From assembly GCF_000720185.1 (NCBI RefSeq), contig NZ_JOIY01000001.1, forward strand, positions 238,247 to 302,246: DNA of 64,000 nt, in the 5' to 3' direction. Of the stretch, positions 48,959-58,025 are shown one piece after another. The stretch comes from Streptomyces sp. NRRL S-340 (lineage in GTDB: Bacteria > Actinomycetota > Actinomycetes > Streptomycetales > Streptomycetaceae). The notes beneath the pieces were generated by a model. The model was not told where the DNA came from, made no database searches, and saw nothing but the letters and a program-made list of their open reading frames with translations. Positions within the stretch are counted from its first letter, which is position 1, and each line of letters opens with the position of its first letter. Made by a program: the position numbers and the translations under genes.

Positions 48959-48983
48959 GTACTAAGGGTAGTCCATGTACCAG
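48955..48983. promoter_or_regulatory. Candidate VapB operator
   Basis: GGACATGTACTA and TAGTCCATGTACC form an imperfect inverted repeat overlapping the start of vapB. Inference from position. Confidence 0.45.
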
Positions 48984-49061
48984 ACCGATGTATGCGCCCA
49001 TTTTCCCGTTGCCGAGGGTCGGCCGAGCGCACCTCTTAGGCCGAGCACATGAGCCGTTCAG

Positions 49062-49084
49062 CCCCCCCCCCCCCCCCCCCCCCC
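49062..49084. repeat. Run of 23 consecutive C
   Basis: Uninterrupted C from 49062 to 49084, followed by TCCCC and short G/C runs (G7, C4, G6). It lies between the antitoxin and the MBL gene, ~140 bases upstream of the latter. Confidence 0.9.
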
Positions 49085-49221
49085 TCCCCGCCGGGGGGGC
49101 CCCGGGGGGTTGCCGCGCCCGGCCGGCTCCCTAACGTTGATCGCGGGGGACGGGGCGGCCCGGGGTCACCCGGCACCCCAGCGCCCTCCCTTTCCTGCCC
49201 CGACCAAGGAGCTGAAGCAGC

Positions 49222-50031
49222 ATGGCGTCGCCCTCCCCTCTTCTTCCCCGCCACGACGGCTCGGCCCTGGTGGTCGGCGGGCCCACGACCGTCCTCGACC
49301 TCGGAGGGTTGCGCATCGTCTCCGACCCGACGTTCGACGACCCGGGTCCGTACGGCTACCTGACCAAGACCGAGGGGCCGGCTCTCACCGAGGACCGGCT
49401 CGCCGACGTCGACCTGGTCCTGGTCAGTCACGACAACCACGCCGACAACCTCGACGACCGGGGCCGCGCCTTCGCGCTGGCCGCCCCGCTGCTGCTCACC
49501 ACCACCAGCGGCGCCGGCCGGCTCGGCGCTCCCGCGCAGGGCCTGGCCGCCTGGGACACCCACACGCTCACCCGCCCGGACGGCGGCGAGCTGACTGTCA
49601 CCGCCGTGCCCGCCGTCCACGGCCCCGAGGACGGCGAGCGCGGCCCGGACGGCGAGGTCAACTGCCAGGTCGTCGGCTTCGTCCTCACCGGAGACGGGCT
49701 GCCCACCGTGTACGTCAGCGGCGACAACGCCTCCCTTCGCACCGTCACCGAGATCGGCCGCCGCGTCCCGCGGATCGACGCGGCCGTTCTCCACGCCGGC
49801 GCCGCCCGCGTTCCGGGCAAGTTCCGCGAACGCCCGGTCAGCCTCGACAGCGTCCGTGCCGCCGCGGCCGCCGCGATCCTCGGCGCCCCCGTCAACATCC
49901 CCGCCCACTACAGCGGTTGGACCCACTTCACCGAAGGCCGCGCGGACATCGAGCGCGCCTTCGACGACGCGGGCCTGACCGGCGTCCTGCGCATCGCCGA
50001 ACACGGCACCTGGCTCCCCCTGAAGCCCTGA
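49222..50031 (+). CDS. MBL-fold (UlaG-like) metal-dependent hydrolase
   Basis: 269 aa, ATG with AAGGAG upstream. LDLGGLRIVSDPTFDDPGP is the first beta-lactamase strand; DLVLVSHDNHADNLDDRG gives H-x2-H-x-D-N, close to the metal-binding motif. VPAVHGPEDG, VYVSGDNASLRTV and IPAHYSGWTHF provide further His/Asp ligands. Family members hydrolyse phosphoesters, lactones or lipids; the substrate is unknown. It is followed closely by a tautomerase pseudogene. Confidence 0.82.
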   Translation: MASPSPLLPRHDGSALVVGGPTTVLDLGGLRIVSDPTFDDPGPYGYLTKTEGPALTEDRLADVDLVLVSHDNHADNLDDRGRAFALAAPLLLTTTSGAGRLGAPAQGLAAWDTHTLTRPDGGELTVTAVPAVHGPEDGERGPDGEVNCQVVGFVLTGDGLPTVYVSGDNASLRTVTEIGRRVPRIDAAVLHAGAARVPGKFRERPVSLDSVRAAAAAAILGAPVNIPAHYSGWTHFTEGRADIERAFDDAGLTGVLRIAEHGTWLPLKP

Positions 50032-50061
50032 CCGGCCGTCACACTCACCCGAAGGTCCACC

Positions 50062-50405
50062 ATGCCCTTCGGGCGCATCGGCATGATCCGCGGCCGCAGC
50101 CCGGAGAACATCCGGGCTGCGGCCGACGCCGTCCGGCAGTAGCTCATCGATGTCTGAAGATTCCCGAGCGGGACCGGTTCCAGATCGTCACCCAGCACGA
50201 CCCCGCCGAGATCATCGCCCTGGACGCCGGTCTGGGCTTCCAGTGCTCCCCCGGTGCGGTCGTCGTCCACATCTTCACCCAGCTGGGCCGCAGCACCGAG
50301 GACGAGCAGGGCGTGCGCCGCCCGCTCGCCGGACAACTCGCCGCAGCCGGCGCCGACGGCAAGGACCTGTCCGTCAGCTGCTTCGGGAACGGCTCCGAGG
50401 ACTGA
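50062..50405 (+). pseudogene. Tautomerase-family gene, broken
   Basis: MPFGRIGMIRGRSPENIRAAADAVRQ reads to a stop. The next frame continues IPERDRFQIVTQHDPAEIIALDAGLGFQCSPGAVVVHIFTQLGRSTEDEQ...LSVSCFGNGSED. Both parts match the MSAD/4-oxalocrotonate-type tautomerases. These use an N-terminal catalytic Pro, present here as Pro2. A frame change and a degenerate C terminus make it nonfunctional. Confidence 0.72.
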
Positions 50406-50809
50406 TCCCTCGCCGACGGCCGCGCGCAGCACGTCGCGGGCGGCGACCTTCCCGCCCCCGGGCGCTGCACCCCTGCCGCACCAGCGCTCTCCCCCGGCCC
50501 CGCCCTCCGCCCGCCATTCCATCCGGCGTCCCAGGAAGGGCACGTCCTCGCAGGTGACAGGCCGTTCCCGCATCCCAGCGTCCCGCGCTTTCCGAAGGAG
50601 TGGCGGATGGGACGCCGGCCGGCACAGGCTTGGGTCGTCGCAGCACGGCGGCTCGCCGGACACGGTGCCCCGCCCCGCTCGGCCCCCCTCTCATGACCGT
50701 GCTTCGGTGCGCCCGCCCGCGCCCCGGACAGCACGGTCGGGACCGCACGGACCGACACGGTTCACCAGTGAGAAGTCGTCTTCCTGGTACTCAGAGAAAG
50801 CAGCCCGTC
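50406..50809. other. 404-base noncoding stretch
   Basis: No supported gene. The promoter of the DUF4232 protein should be near its right end. Confidence 0.45.
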
Positions 50810-51358
50810 ATGCGTATCGCCACTCGTCTCCTCTCCCGTCCGGCCGCCTCCTCCGCGGTCGTCGCCGCCGCCCTCGCGCTCGTCGGCGTCCAGGCCGCCG
50901 GGCAGGCCGCCTCCGCCGCGCCGAGGCAGGCGCCCTCGGCCGTCACCTGCACCGCGGCGAACACGAAGCTGACCGTCACCGAGGTGTCGCGTCCGATCAA
51001 CCACCTGCTGCTCAAGGCCACCAACACCGGGACCAAGCCCTGCTACGCGTACAGCGCCCCCTTCCTGCGGGCCGGCGCCGACGCCCAGGCCCCGCTGCCG
51101 TGGGCTCGGGAGACCACGCCGCAGGCCGTGGTGACGCTCAAGCCCGGTCAGTCCGCCTACGCGGGGATCCTGACGTCCTCCCCCGACGGCGAGGGCGGTG
51201 GCAAGGAGAAGACTCTGGGCGTGTACTTCACCGACAGGAAGGGCGGCGCCACCGGCAAGGAGAAGACCCTGACGCTGCCTCACGGCGGCGTCTTCTTCAA
51301 CAGCGCCGCCGCCGTCACGTACTGGCAGGACAACGCGGCGGACGCCCTCTACTGGTGA
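50810..51358 (+). CDS. Secreted DUF4232 protein
   Basis: 182 aa. A signal peptide (basic MRIATRLLSR, then hydrophobic SSAVVAAALALVGVQAAG, cleavage near ASA-AP). The mature DUF4232 domain is C-x-x-xN-rich: CTAANTKLTVTEVSRPINHLLLKATNTGTKPCYAYSAPFL, then TLKPGQSAYAGILTSSPDG. It is a beta-sandwich found in many exported actinobacterial proteins with no known function. Two Cys may pair. Confidence 0.82.
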   Translation: MRIATRLLSRPAASSAVVAAALALVGVQAAGQAASAAPRQAPSAVTCTAANTKLTVTEVSRPINHLLLKATNTGTKPCYAYSAPFLRAGADAQAPLPWARETTPQAVVTLKPGQSAYAGILTSSPDGEGGGKEKTLGVYFTDRKGGATGKEKTLTLPHGGVFFNSAAAVTYWQDNAADALYW

Positions 51359-51545
51359 CCCGCGCCGGCGCCCCACGCCACACCCGCCGTCCGGCCGCAC
51401 CGGACCTGCCTTCACCGGGGCACAGTGCGGCCGGCGGCGTCGTCCCGCACCGGCCCGTCCCATACGGATGACGTGGAGGCTCACCTCCGTACCGAAAGGC
51501 CGATGCCGCGTAGACGGCCAGGCCGGGTCCGTGCTGACCGGCGAC

Positions 51546-51770
51546 ATGACCCGCGAGCCTGGACAGATCCGCCACCAGACCGGATCCGCACGCGGACACG
51601 CGGCGATCGCCGTTGGCCGCCCCGGCGTCGTCTCCTGGAACGAGGACGGCGCCCTGCTCGCCCTCCTCGTCCTCACCGTCCCCGACGGGGCCGCGGGCCG
51701 CCTCACCGAGATCACCGCTGTGGCCCAGCCGGCGGAACTCGCGCTCACGGACCTGCCGGCCCCGGAGTGA
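51546..51770 (+). pseudogene. ECF41-type sigma factor C-terminal (SnoaL-like) remnant
   Basis: GRPGVVSWNEDGALLALLVLTVPDG...LTEITAVAQPAELALTDLPAPE resembles the last strands of the SnoaL-like domain fused to SigJ/ECF41 sigma factors. The intact sigma factor at 62054-62998 ends with a comparable pattern. The sigma regions are missing. It may once have paired with the nearby hydrolase and tautomerase. Confidence 0.5.
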
Positions 51771-52029
51771 CCGCCTGCCGGCGAAGGCCGCGCGTACGCG
51801 AAACGGTCCGGGGACGGCCTTGGCCGCGCATCGGGACCGGAGCACTTTTTGCTGATCCCTCCGGGGCCCGGCGAGAGTTCGGCCGGGCGGCGGAGGGCGC
51901 CTCACAGGGGCTCTCACCTGGTGAGACCTGGAAGACGGGCTCGCCGGATGTGCCAGCGCGTGTGCCGGGCGGGCCGGATCTGTGCCGATGGCCACAGCGG
52001 GGCGGGCCTGCGAAGGCGCATACTGAGTC

Positions 52030-52251
52030 ATGACAAAGCCTGCTGCGCCGAAGCGTCATCTGCCCACCAGCCCCTTCAAGGCCCCGGTCACACCGGTCCC
52101 CAAGCACTTCGCCGTGGGCGACCAGGTCACGCACGACATGTACGGCCTCGGTCGCGTCGTCGGTGTCGAGGACGGGATCGCGGCGCTCGTGGATTTCGGC
52201 TCGGAGCAAGTGCGGGTCCTCAGCCCGTACGCCAAGATGACCAAGCTGTAG
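52030..52251 (+). CDS. 73-aa Tudor/CarD-like small protein
   Basis: ATG 52030. A basic Pro-rich start, then VGDQVTHDMYGLGRVVGVEDGIAALVDFGSEQVRVLSP, a small beta-barrel pattern (V-x-H-x-x-xGxGxV) like the Tudor-type domains of CarD or UvrD. It probably binds protein or nucleic acid. A common single gene in Streptomyces; no partner apparent. Confidence 0.65.
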   Translation: MTKPAAPKRHLPTSPFKAPVTPVPKHFAVGDQVTHDMYGLGRVVGVEDGIAALVDFGSEQVRVLSPYAKMTKL

Positions 52252-52276
52252 GGCCACCAGGGCCGACAGGACCGCT

Positions 52277-52531
52277 GTGCCCGGTGATGGCACCCCAGGC
52301 CCCGTTCAGGGGCCTGTCACGGAAAAGAGTTCTCTCATCGATCTGACGTCGCTGTTCTCCGCGCCGGAAGGGCAACCCCGCCGTTCCGCGGCGGCATCGC
52401 CGCCTCCGGCCACGCAACCCTTCCAGGCACCTGACTTCGGGGAGGACGAGACCGCGCTGCTCGAAGACGTGCAGGAGCCCGTCACGGACGTACGTACGGC
52501 GCGGCGCAAGGGTGCCCGGTCCCGCGGATAG
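52277..52531 (+). CDS. Short hypothetical protein, doubtful
   Basis: 84 aa from GTG 52277. Contains LIDLTSLFSAP and QPFQAPDFGEDETALLEDV before a basic end. No good ribosome site and low complexity. It follows the Tudor-like gene by 25 bases, so co-translation is possible. I do not recognise it. Confidence 0.3.
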   Translation: MPGDGTPGPVQGPVTEKSSLIDLTSLFSAPEGQPRRSAAASPPPATQPFQAPDFGEDETALLEDVQEPVTDVRTARRKGARSRG

Positions 52532-52810
52532 GACCGTTCCGCGGATGAGGCCGCCCTGCTCCGCCGATCATGAGGCTGCCCCGTTCCGCTGCTGACGACG
52601 GTGAGGCCGGCGGCCCGCCCTGCGCCGCCGCCTGCCGCCTTCCTCCGGCCGCCTGCCGTCTCCGGGAGTGCGGTGAGGCGGCCCGTCGGCCCGGGTCGCC
52701 GCGGACTGAGGCCTCGGCCCGTGCGCCGGGCCGCCGCCGCGGGCTCCCGTCTCGTCTCCTCCGGTGTGCCCGCCCGTGCCTCCCGCACCCGCCTCCGCCC
52801 CGCCCGGGGC

Positions 52811-53113
52811 CTACGACGCCAGCCGCTCCGGTGCGAGAGCGCCGGGGCGTGCCGGGGCGGTGGCCGGTTCCGGGCGGCTGATCTCCGCCCAGACCGCGTC
52901 GAGGGAGAGCCCCAGGACGTCGGCGATCGCCGCGATGGTGGGGAAGGCGGGGGTGGCCACGCGGCCCGTCTCGATCTTCCGGAGGGTCTCCGGTGAGACG
53001 CACGCGGCGAGCGCGACGTCGAGCATCGAGCGCTCCCCTCTGGCCCGGCGCAGGAGGGCACCGAGGCGCTGTCCGCGTTCGACCTCTTCGGGAGTGAGCG
53101 GCAACCTGACCAT
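52811..53113 (-). CDS. XRE-family transcriptional regulator
   Basis: 100 aa. A full XRE HTH: RGQRLGALLRRARGERSMLDVALAACVSPETLRKIETGRVATPAFPTIAAIADVLGLSLDAVW. Divergent from the methionine aminopeptidase gene with a 66-base gap that holds an AT-rich ACCGGTACAGTATTGACGGT stretch, its likely operator. This XRE/Map pair recurs in Streptomyces. Confidence 0.87.
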   Translation of the reverse strand: MVRLPLTPEEVERGQRLGALLRRARGERSMLDVALAACVSPETLRKIETGRVATPAFPTIAAIADVLGLSLDAVWAEISRPEPATAPARPGALAPERLAS

Positions 53114-53179
53114 GGCTCCGATTCTAGTACCGGTACAGTATTGACGGTATAGTTATTGGTCGCATGAGAAGGGCGTCGC

Positions 53180-53962
53180 ATGATCGAGATCCTGAACCCC
53201 ACGCTGCTGGCCCGGGCAAGGGACACGGGCGCCCTGGTCGGCGGCATCCTCCAGGAGCTGAGGAACCGCAGTACGGTCGGCACGAACCTTCTGGACATCG
53301 ACCGCTGGGCCAAGGACCTGATCGTCGAGGCGGGGGCCACGTCCTGCTACGTCGACTACGCGCCGTCCTTCGGACGCGGCCCGTTCGGCCACTACATCTG
53401 CACGGCCGTCAACGACGCCGTGCTCCACGGACGGCCGCACGACTACACGCTCGCCGACGGCGATCTGCTGACGCTCGACCTCGCCGTCCTGCTGGGCGGG
53501 GTCGCCGCGGACGCCGCCATCAGCTTCATCGTGGGCGAGTCGCGGCCCCCGGAGAGCGTCGCGCTGATCGGTGCGACCGAACGCGCGCTGGCCGCGGGGA
53601 TCGCCGCCGCCCGGCCCGGTGCGCGCATCGGCGACATCGCCCACGCCATCGGCACGGTCCTCGGTGAAGCGGGGTACGCGGTCAACACCGAGTTCGGGGG
53701 CCATGGCATCGGTTCGACGATGCACCAGGACCCGCACGTCCCGAACACCGGCCGCCCCGGCCGTGGCTACAAGCTGCGCCCCGGGCTGCTGCTGGCGCTG
53801 GAGCCGTGGGTCATGGCGGACACCGCCCGCCTCGTCACGGACGCCGACGGGTGGACGCTGCGCAGTGCGACGGGCTGCCGGACGGCCCACACCGAGCACA
53901 CCATCGCCATCACCGACGACGGCGCTGAGATCCTCACCCTGCCGAACCAGCCGCGGCCGTAA
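53180..53962 (+). CDS. map: Type I methionine aminopeptidase
   Basis: 260 aa. A pita-bread fold with metal ligands visible: DGDLLTLDLAVLLGG (Asp), AADAAISFIVGE (Asp), GHGIGSTMHQDPHVPN (His), GLLLALEPWVM (Glu) and TAHTEHTIAIT (Glu). It removes initiator Met from nascent proteins. This is probably an accessory copy, since its divergent XRE regulator suggests control independent of the housekeeping map. Confidence 0.88.
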   Translation: MIEILNPTLLARARDTGALVGGILQELRNRSTVGTNLLDIDRWAKDLIVEAGATSCYVDYAPSFGRGPFGHYICTAVNDAVLHGRPHDYTLADGDLLTLDLAVLLGGVAADAAISFIVGESRPPESVALIGATERALAAGIAAARPGARIGDIAHAIGTVLGEAGYAVNTEFGGHGIGSTMHQDPHVPNTGRPGRGYKLRPGLLLALEPWVMADTARLVTDADGWTLRSATGCRTAHTEHTIAITDDGAEILTLPNQPRP

Positions 53963-54444
53963 GGGCGCAATCCCGCCGAACCTTCGCGGCGGGCGGAGGG
54001 TGAAGCGGAAGTCCCTGCCGGCCGGCGCCTCCCCGTCCGTCAGCGCCCGCCCGAGGGTTCGCTCCTGGTGGCCGGCGCGGAGAAGTCCACCGACTACGGC
54101 GCACTCGACTGGGGGTACTGCCTCTTCACCCCCGCCGCGGACCGGACCGTCACCCGCGCGCGCCTCGCGGACATCGAGGACCGGGAGGCCGAGCCGGCCG
54201 GCATCTCGCTGGGCCACGGCATCCTCAACCGCTCGGATCCCCGGGTCCGGACCACTCGGATCCCCGGGTCCGGTGACGAGTCCGCTCCGGCTCCGTGCTC
54301 GTGCCCTTCGGGGACGTGGACGGACGTGGACGGGGACCGGTGCGCCGATGTGCCCGTACGGGGGGGGCGACCAGCGGCGGGCGCACCGGCGGGGTGCGGG
54401 AAGACCGTCAGCGCCTCCTCGCCGTACACGGCGACCGGCCCGTC
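53963..54444. other. 482-base stretch without a confident gene
   Basis: A plus-strand frame from 54068 contains DYGALDWGYCLFTPAADRTVTRARLADIEDREAEPAG, which could be part of a gene, but it decays into low complexity. A 19-bp direct repeat lies inside (54232-54273). I cannot name a product. Confidence 0.4.
54232..54273. repeat. 19-bp direct repeat, period 23
   Basis: CTCGGATCCCCGGGTCCGG occurs at 54232-54250 and 54255-54273, separated by ACCA. Noncoding or degraded context. Confidence 0.8.
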
Positions 54445-54924
54445 TCACCACGCCCTGTAGCCGCCGTGCACCCGGATCGCCTCGACGCCGCTGACGTAGC
54501 GGCCCCCGCAGCGGTCCTGCGGAAGGACCAGCTGGGTTCCGGTGCTGCCGAGCGGGGTGCCGTCGAGGGCGACCGCGAGCAGGACGGGGGCGCGGCCGAA
54601 GTCGGGGTCGATCTCCGCCCAGGACAGCAGCGTGTGGTGTCCGTCGGTGCCGCGCACGGCGATCAGGAAGCGCAGCCGGTCCTTGCGGCGGGCCGGGTCG
54701 AAGGCGGGACCCGCGTCCGTGAGGACGTCGTGCAGCAGCGGTCCGGTGAAGCGGTGGTGCCGGACGCCGCTGGTGGCGCATTCGAAGGTGACCTGTGCCG
54801 CGTGCTGCGGCCAGGCGAGAAGGTCGGACACGGTCAGCCGGGCCGGGCGCTCCAGGTCGCCGTCGAGGACGAGTTCCGCCTGCGGGCCCGCGGCCGGGCC
54901 GGTGGCTGCGAGGGCCTGGCTCAC
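54445..54924 (-). CDS. Small molybdopterin-type (sulfite-oxidase-fold) protein
   Basis: 159 aa from GTG 54924 (GGAGGTGG upstream). ELVLDGDLERPARLTVSDLLAWPQHAAQVTFECATSGVRHHRFTGPLLHDVL resembles the oxidoreductase molybdopterin-binding domain (SUOX/YedY fold), with the Cys of FECATS at the position of the Mo-thiolate. The protein is short for a catalytic enzyme. Its place divergent from the molybdate importer modABC supports a molybdenum link. Confidence 0.72.
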   Translation of the reverse strand: MSQALAATGPAAGPQAELVLDGDLERPARLTVSDLLAWPQHAAQVTFECATSGVRHHRFTGPLLHDVLTDAGPAFDPARRKDRLRFLIAVRGTDGHHTLLSWAEIDPDFGRAPVLLAVALDGTPLGSTGTQLVLPQDRCGGRYVSGVEAIRVHGGYRAW

Positions 54925-55223
54925 GGTCCACCACCTCCACCGGGACCGTACCCGCACAGCACCTCCGTACAAACGCACATACCAGCCTTACGGATCCGTG
55001 ATCCGGCTGATGCGATGTGACTAGTGACGTATGGCTTGCATCTGCGGAAGTATCATCGGCGTTGCGCACCCACCGGGGACGGGCCGCCGGAGCATCCCAG
55101 CTTCCCCGGGTACATCGAACGGCGTGGCCGTCGGCAGACCGGTGGCCGGGAGACCGCCGGTCGAGCGGCCGGTGGCCGCGAGGCCGTGGACGCGTCCGTT
55201 CAGGACCTTGAGGGAGTAGCCCC

Positions 55224-56051
55224 GTGATGACCCGTTCCGCGCGCCGGACCCGCCGGACGCTTCAGGTGACCGGTGCGGGCGCCGCCGCGCTGCTGGCCCT
55301 GAGCGCCTGTTCGTCCTCCGGCTCGGACTCCTCCGGCTCCGGCTCCTCGGGGAAGCCGGACGCCCCGGGCAAGGTGTCCGGTGACGTGACCGTCTTCGCC
55401 GCGGCCTCGCTGAAGGAGTCGTTCACGACGCTGGGCAGGCAGTTCGAGAAGGAGCACCCCGGCACGAAGGTGACCTTCAGCTTCGGCGGCAGCGACTCCC
55501 TCGCGGCCGGCATCACCAGCGGCGCCCCGGCCGACGTGTTCGCCTCCGCCAGCCCCAGGACGATGAAGGTCGTCACGGACCACGGCGACGCGGCCGGCAC
55601 GCCCGTCACCTTCGTGCGCAACCAGCTGGAGATCGCCACCCTGCCGGGCAACCCGGACAAGGTCGCCTCCCTGAAGGACCTCACCAAGTCCGGCCTGAAG
55701 GTCGTCCTGTGCGCGAAGACGGTGCCGTGCGGCGCCGCCGCGCAGAAGGCGCTGGACGCCAGCGGTCTCAGCCTCACTCCCGTCTCCTACGAACAGGACG
55801 TCAAGTCCGCCCTGAACAAGGTGGTCCTGAAGGAGGCCGACGCCGCGGTCGTCTACGAGACCGATGTGAAGGCCGCCGGTGGCAAGGTGGACGGCGTGGA
55901 GTTCCCCGAATCGGCCAAGGCCGTCAACGACTACCCGATCACCCTGCTCAAGGGCTCGAAGAACACCGGCGCCGCCCAGGCGTTCATCGAACTGGTGCGG
56001 TCCGCCGAAGGGCGGCAGGTCCTCACCCGGGCCGGGTTCCTCGAACCGTGA
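55224..56051 (+). CDS. modA: Molybdate-binding lipoprotein ModA
   Basis: 275 aa, GTG 55224 (GGGAG upstream). Lipobox LLALSAC. The mature fold: VTVFAAASLKESFTTLGRQFEKEHPGTKVTFSFGGSDSLAAGITSGAPADVFASAS, with the oxyanion-binding Ser (AAASLKE, GGSDSLAA) typical of ModA. Periplasmic-side capture of molybdate or tungstate. It overlaps modB by 4 bases. Confidence 0.93.
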   Translation: MMTRSARRTRRTLQVTGAGAAALLALSACSSSGSDSSGSGSSGKPDAPGKVSGDVTVFAAASLKESFTTLGRQFEKEHPGTKVTFSFGGSDSLAAGITSGAPADVFASASPRTMKVVTDHGDAAGTPVTFVRNQLEIATLPGNPDKVASLKDLTKSGLKVVLCAKTVPCGAAAQKALDASGLSLTPVSYEQDVKSALNKVVLKEADAAVVYETDVKAAGGKVDGVEFPESAKAVNDYPITLLKGSKNTGAAQAFIELVRSAEGRQVLTRAGFLEP

Positions 56052-56892
56052 CCGCGCACGACGAGCCCGGCGCCGCGGCCCGCCCCCGCACGGGTGGGCC
56101 GCGGCGCCGCCGTGTCCGCGGCGGCGCGCCCCTGCCGCTCCTGCTGCCCGCCGTGGCCGGCCTGGCCTTCCTGGTCCTTCCGCTGCTCGCCCTGCTGCTC
56201 CGGGCTCCCTGGCGGGGCATGCCCGGCCTGCTCACCAGCACCGAGGTATGGCAGGCGCTCCAGCTGTCCCTGGTGTGCGCCACCGCGGCGACCGCGGTCA
56301 GCCTGGTGGTCGGGGTGCCGCTGGCCTGGCTGCTGGCCCGGGTCGAGTTCCCGGGGCGCGCTCTCGTGCGCGCCCTGGTGACGCTGCCGCTGGTCCTGCC
56401 GCCGGTGGTGGGCGGCGTGGCCCTGCTCATGGCACTGGGGCGCAACGGCGTCGTCGGGCAGTGGCTGGACTCCTGGTTCGGGATCACGCTGCCGTTCACC
56501 ACCCCGGGCGTGATCCTGGCCGAGGCGTTCGTGGCGACGCCGTTCCTCGTCATCAGCGTCGAGGGCACGCTGCGGGCCGCCGACCCGCGCTACGAGGAGG
56601 CCGCCCAGACCCTGGGCGCCTCCCGCTTCACCGCGTTCCGCCGGGTCACCCTGCCGCTGATCGCCCCGGGCATCGCCGCCGGTGCCGTACTGGCCTGGGC
56701 CCGTGCGCTCGGCGAGTTCGGCGCGACGATCACCTTCGCCGGGAACTTCCCCGGCCGCACCCAGACCATGCCGCTGGCCGTCTACCTCGCCCTCCAGAAC
56801 GACCCGGAGTCGGCCATCGCCCTCAGCCTGGTCCTGCTGGCCGTGTCGGTCGCCGTACTGGCGGGGCTGCGGGACCGCTGGATGACCGCCTC

Positions 56893-56896
<4 letters not shown>
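56048..56896 (+). CDS. modB: Molybdate ABC permease ModB
   Basis: 282 aa, GTG 56048 (GTGA overlap with modA). Six membrane segments. The EAA cytoplasmic loop is EEAAQTLGASRFTAFRRVTLPLIAPGI. ARALGEFGATITFAGN is the molybdate/sulfate permease motif. Forms the channel with ModC. Confidence 0.93.
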
Positions 56897-57963
<1,067 letters not shown>

Positions 57964-58025
57964 GAACGCGGACGGGACGGTGGCTCCCCTCCTTCCGGCC
58001 GTGGACCGCAAGGAGGGGAGCCGGC

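Noticed and set aside
54232..54273. Vector polylinker contamination (GGATCCCCGGGT)
   Set aside because: The resemblance to a BamHI-SmaI linker stops after 12 bases and the surrounding sequence is Streptomyces-like.
54925..55223. Molybdenum-cofactor riboswitch upstream of modA
   Set aside because: No conserved stem series could be recognised by eye in the 300 bases before modA.
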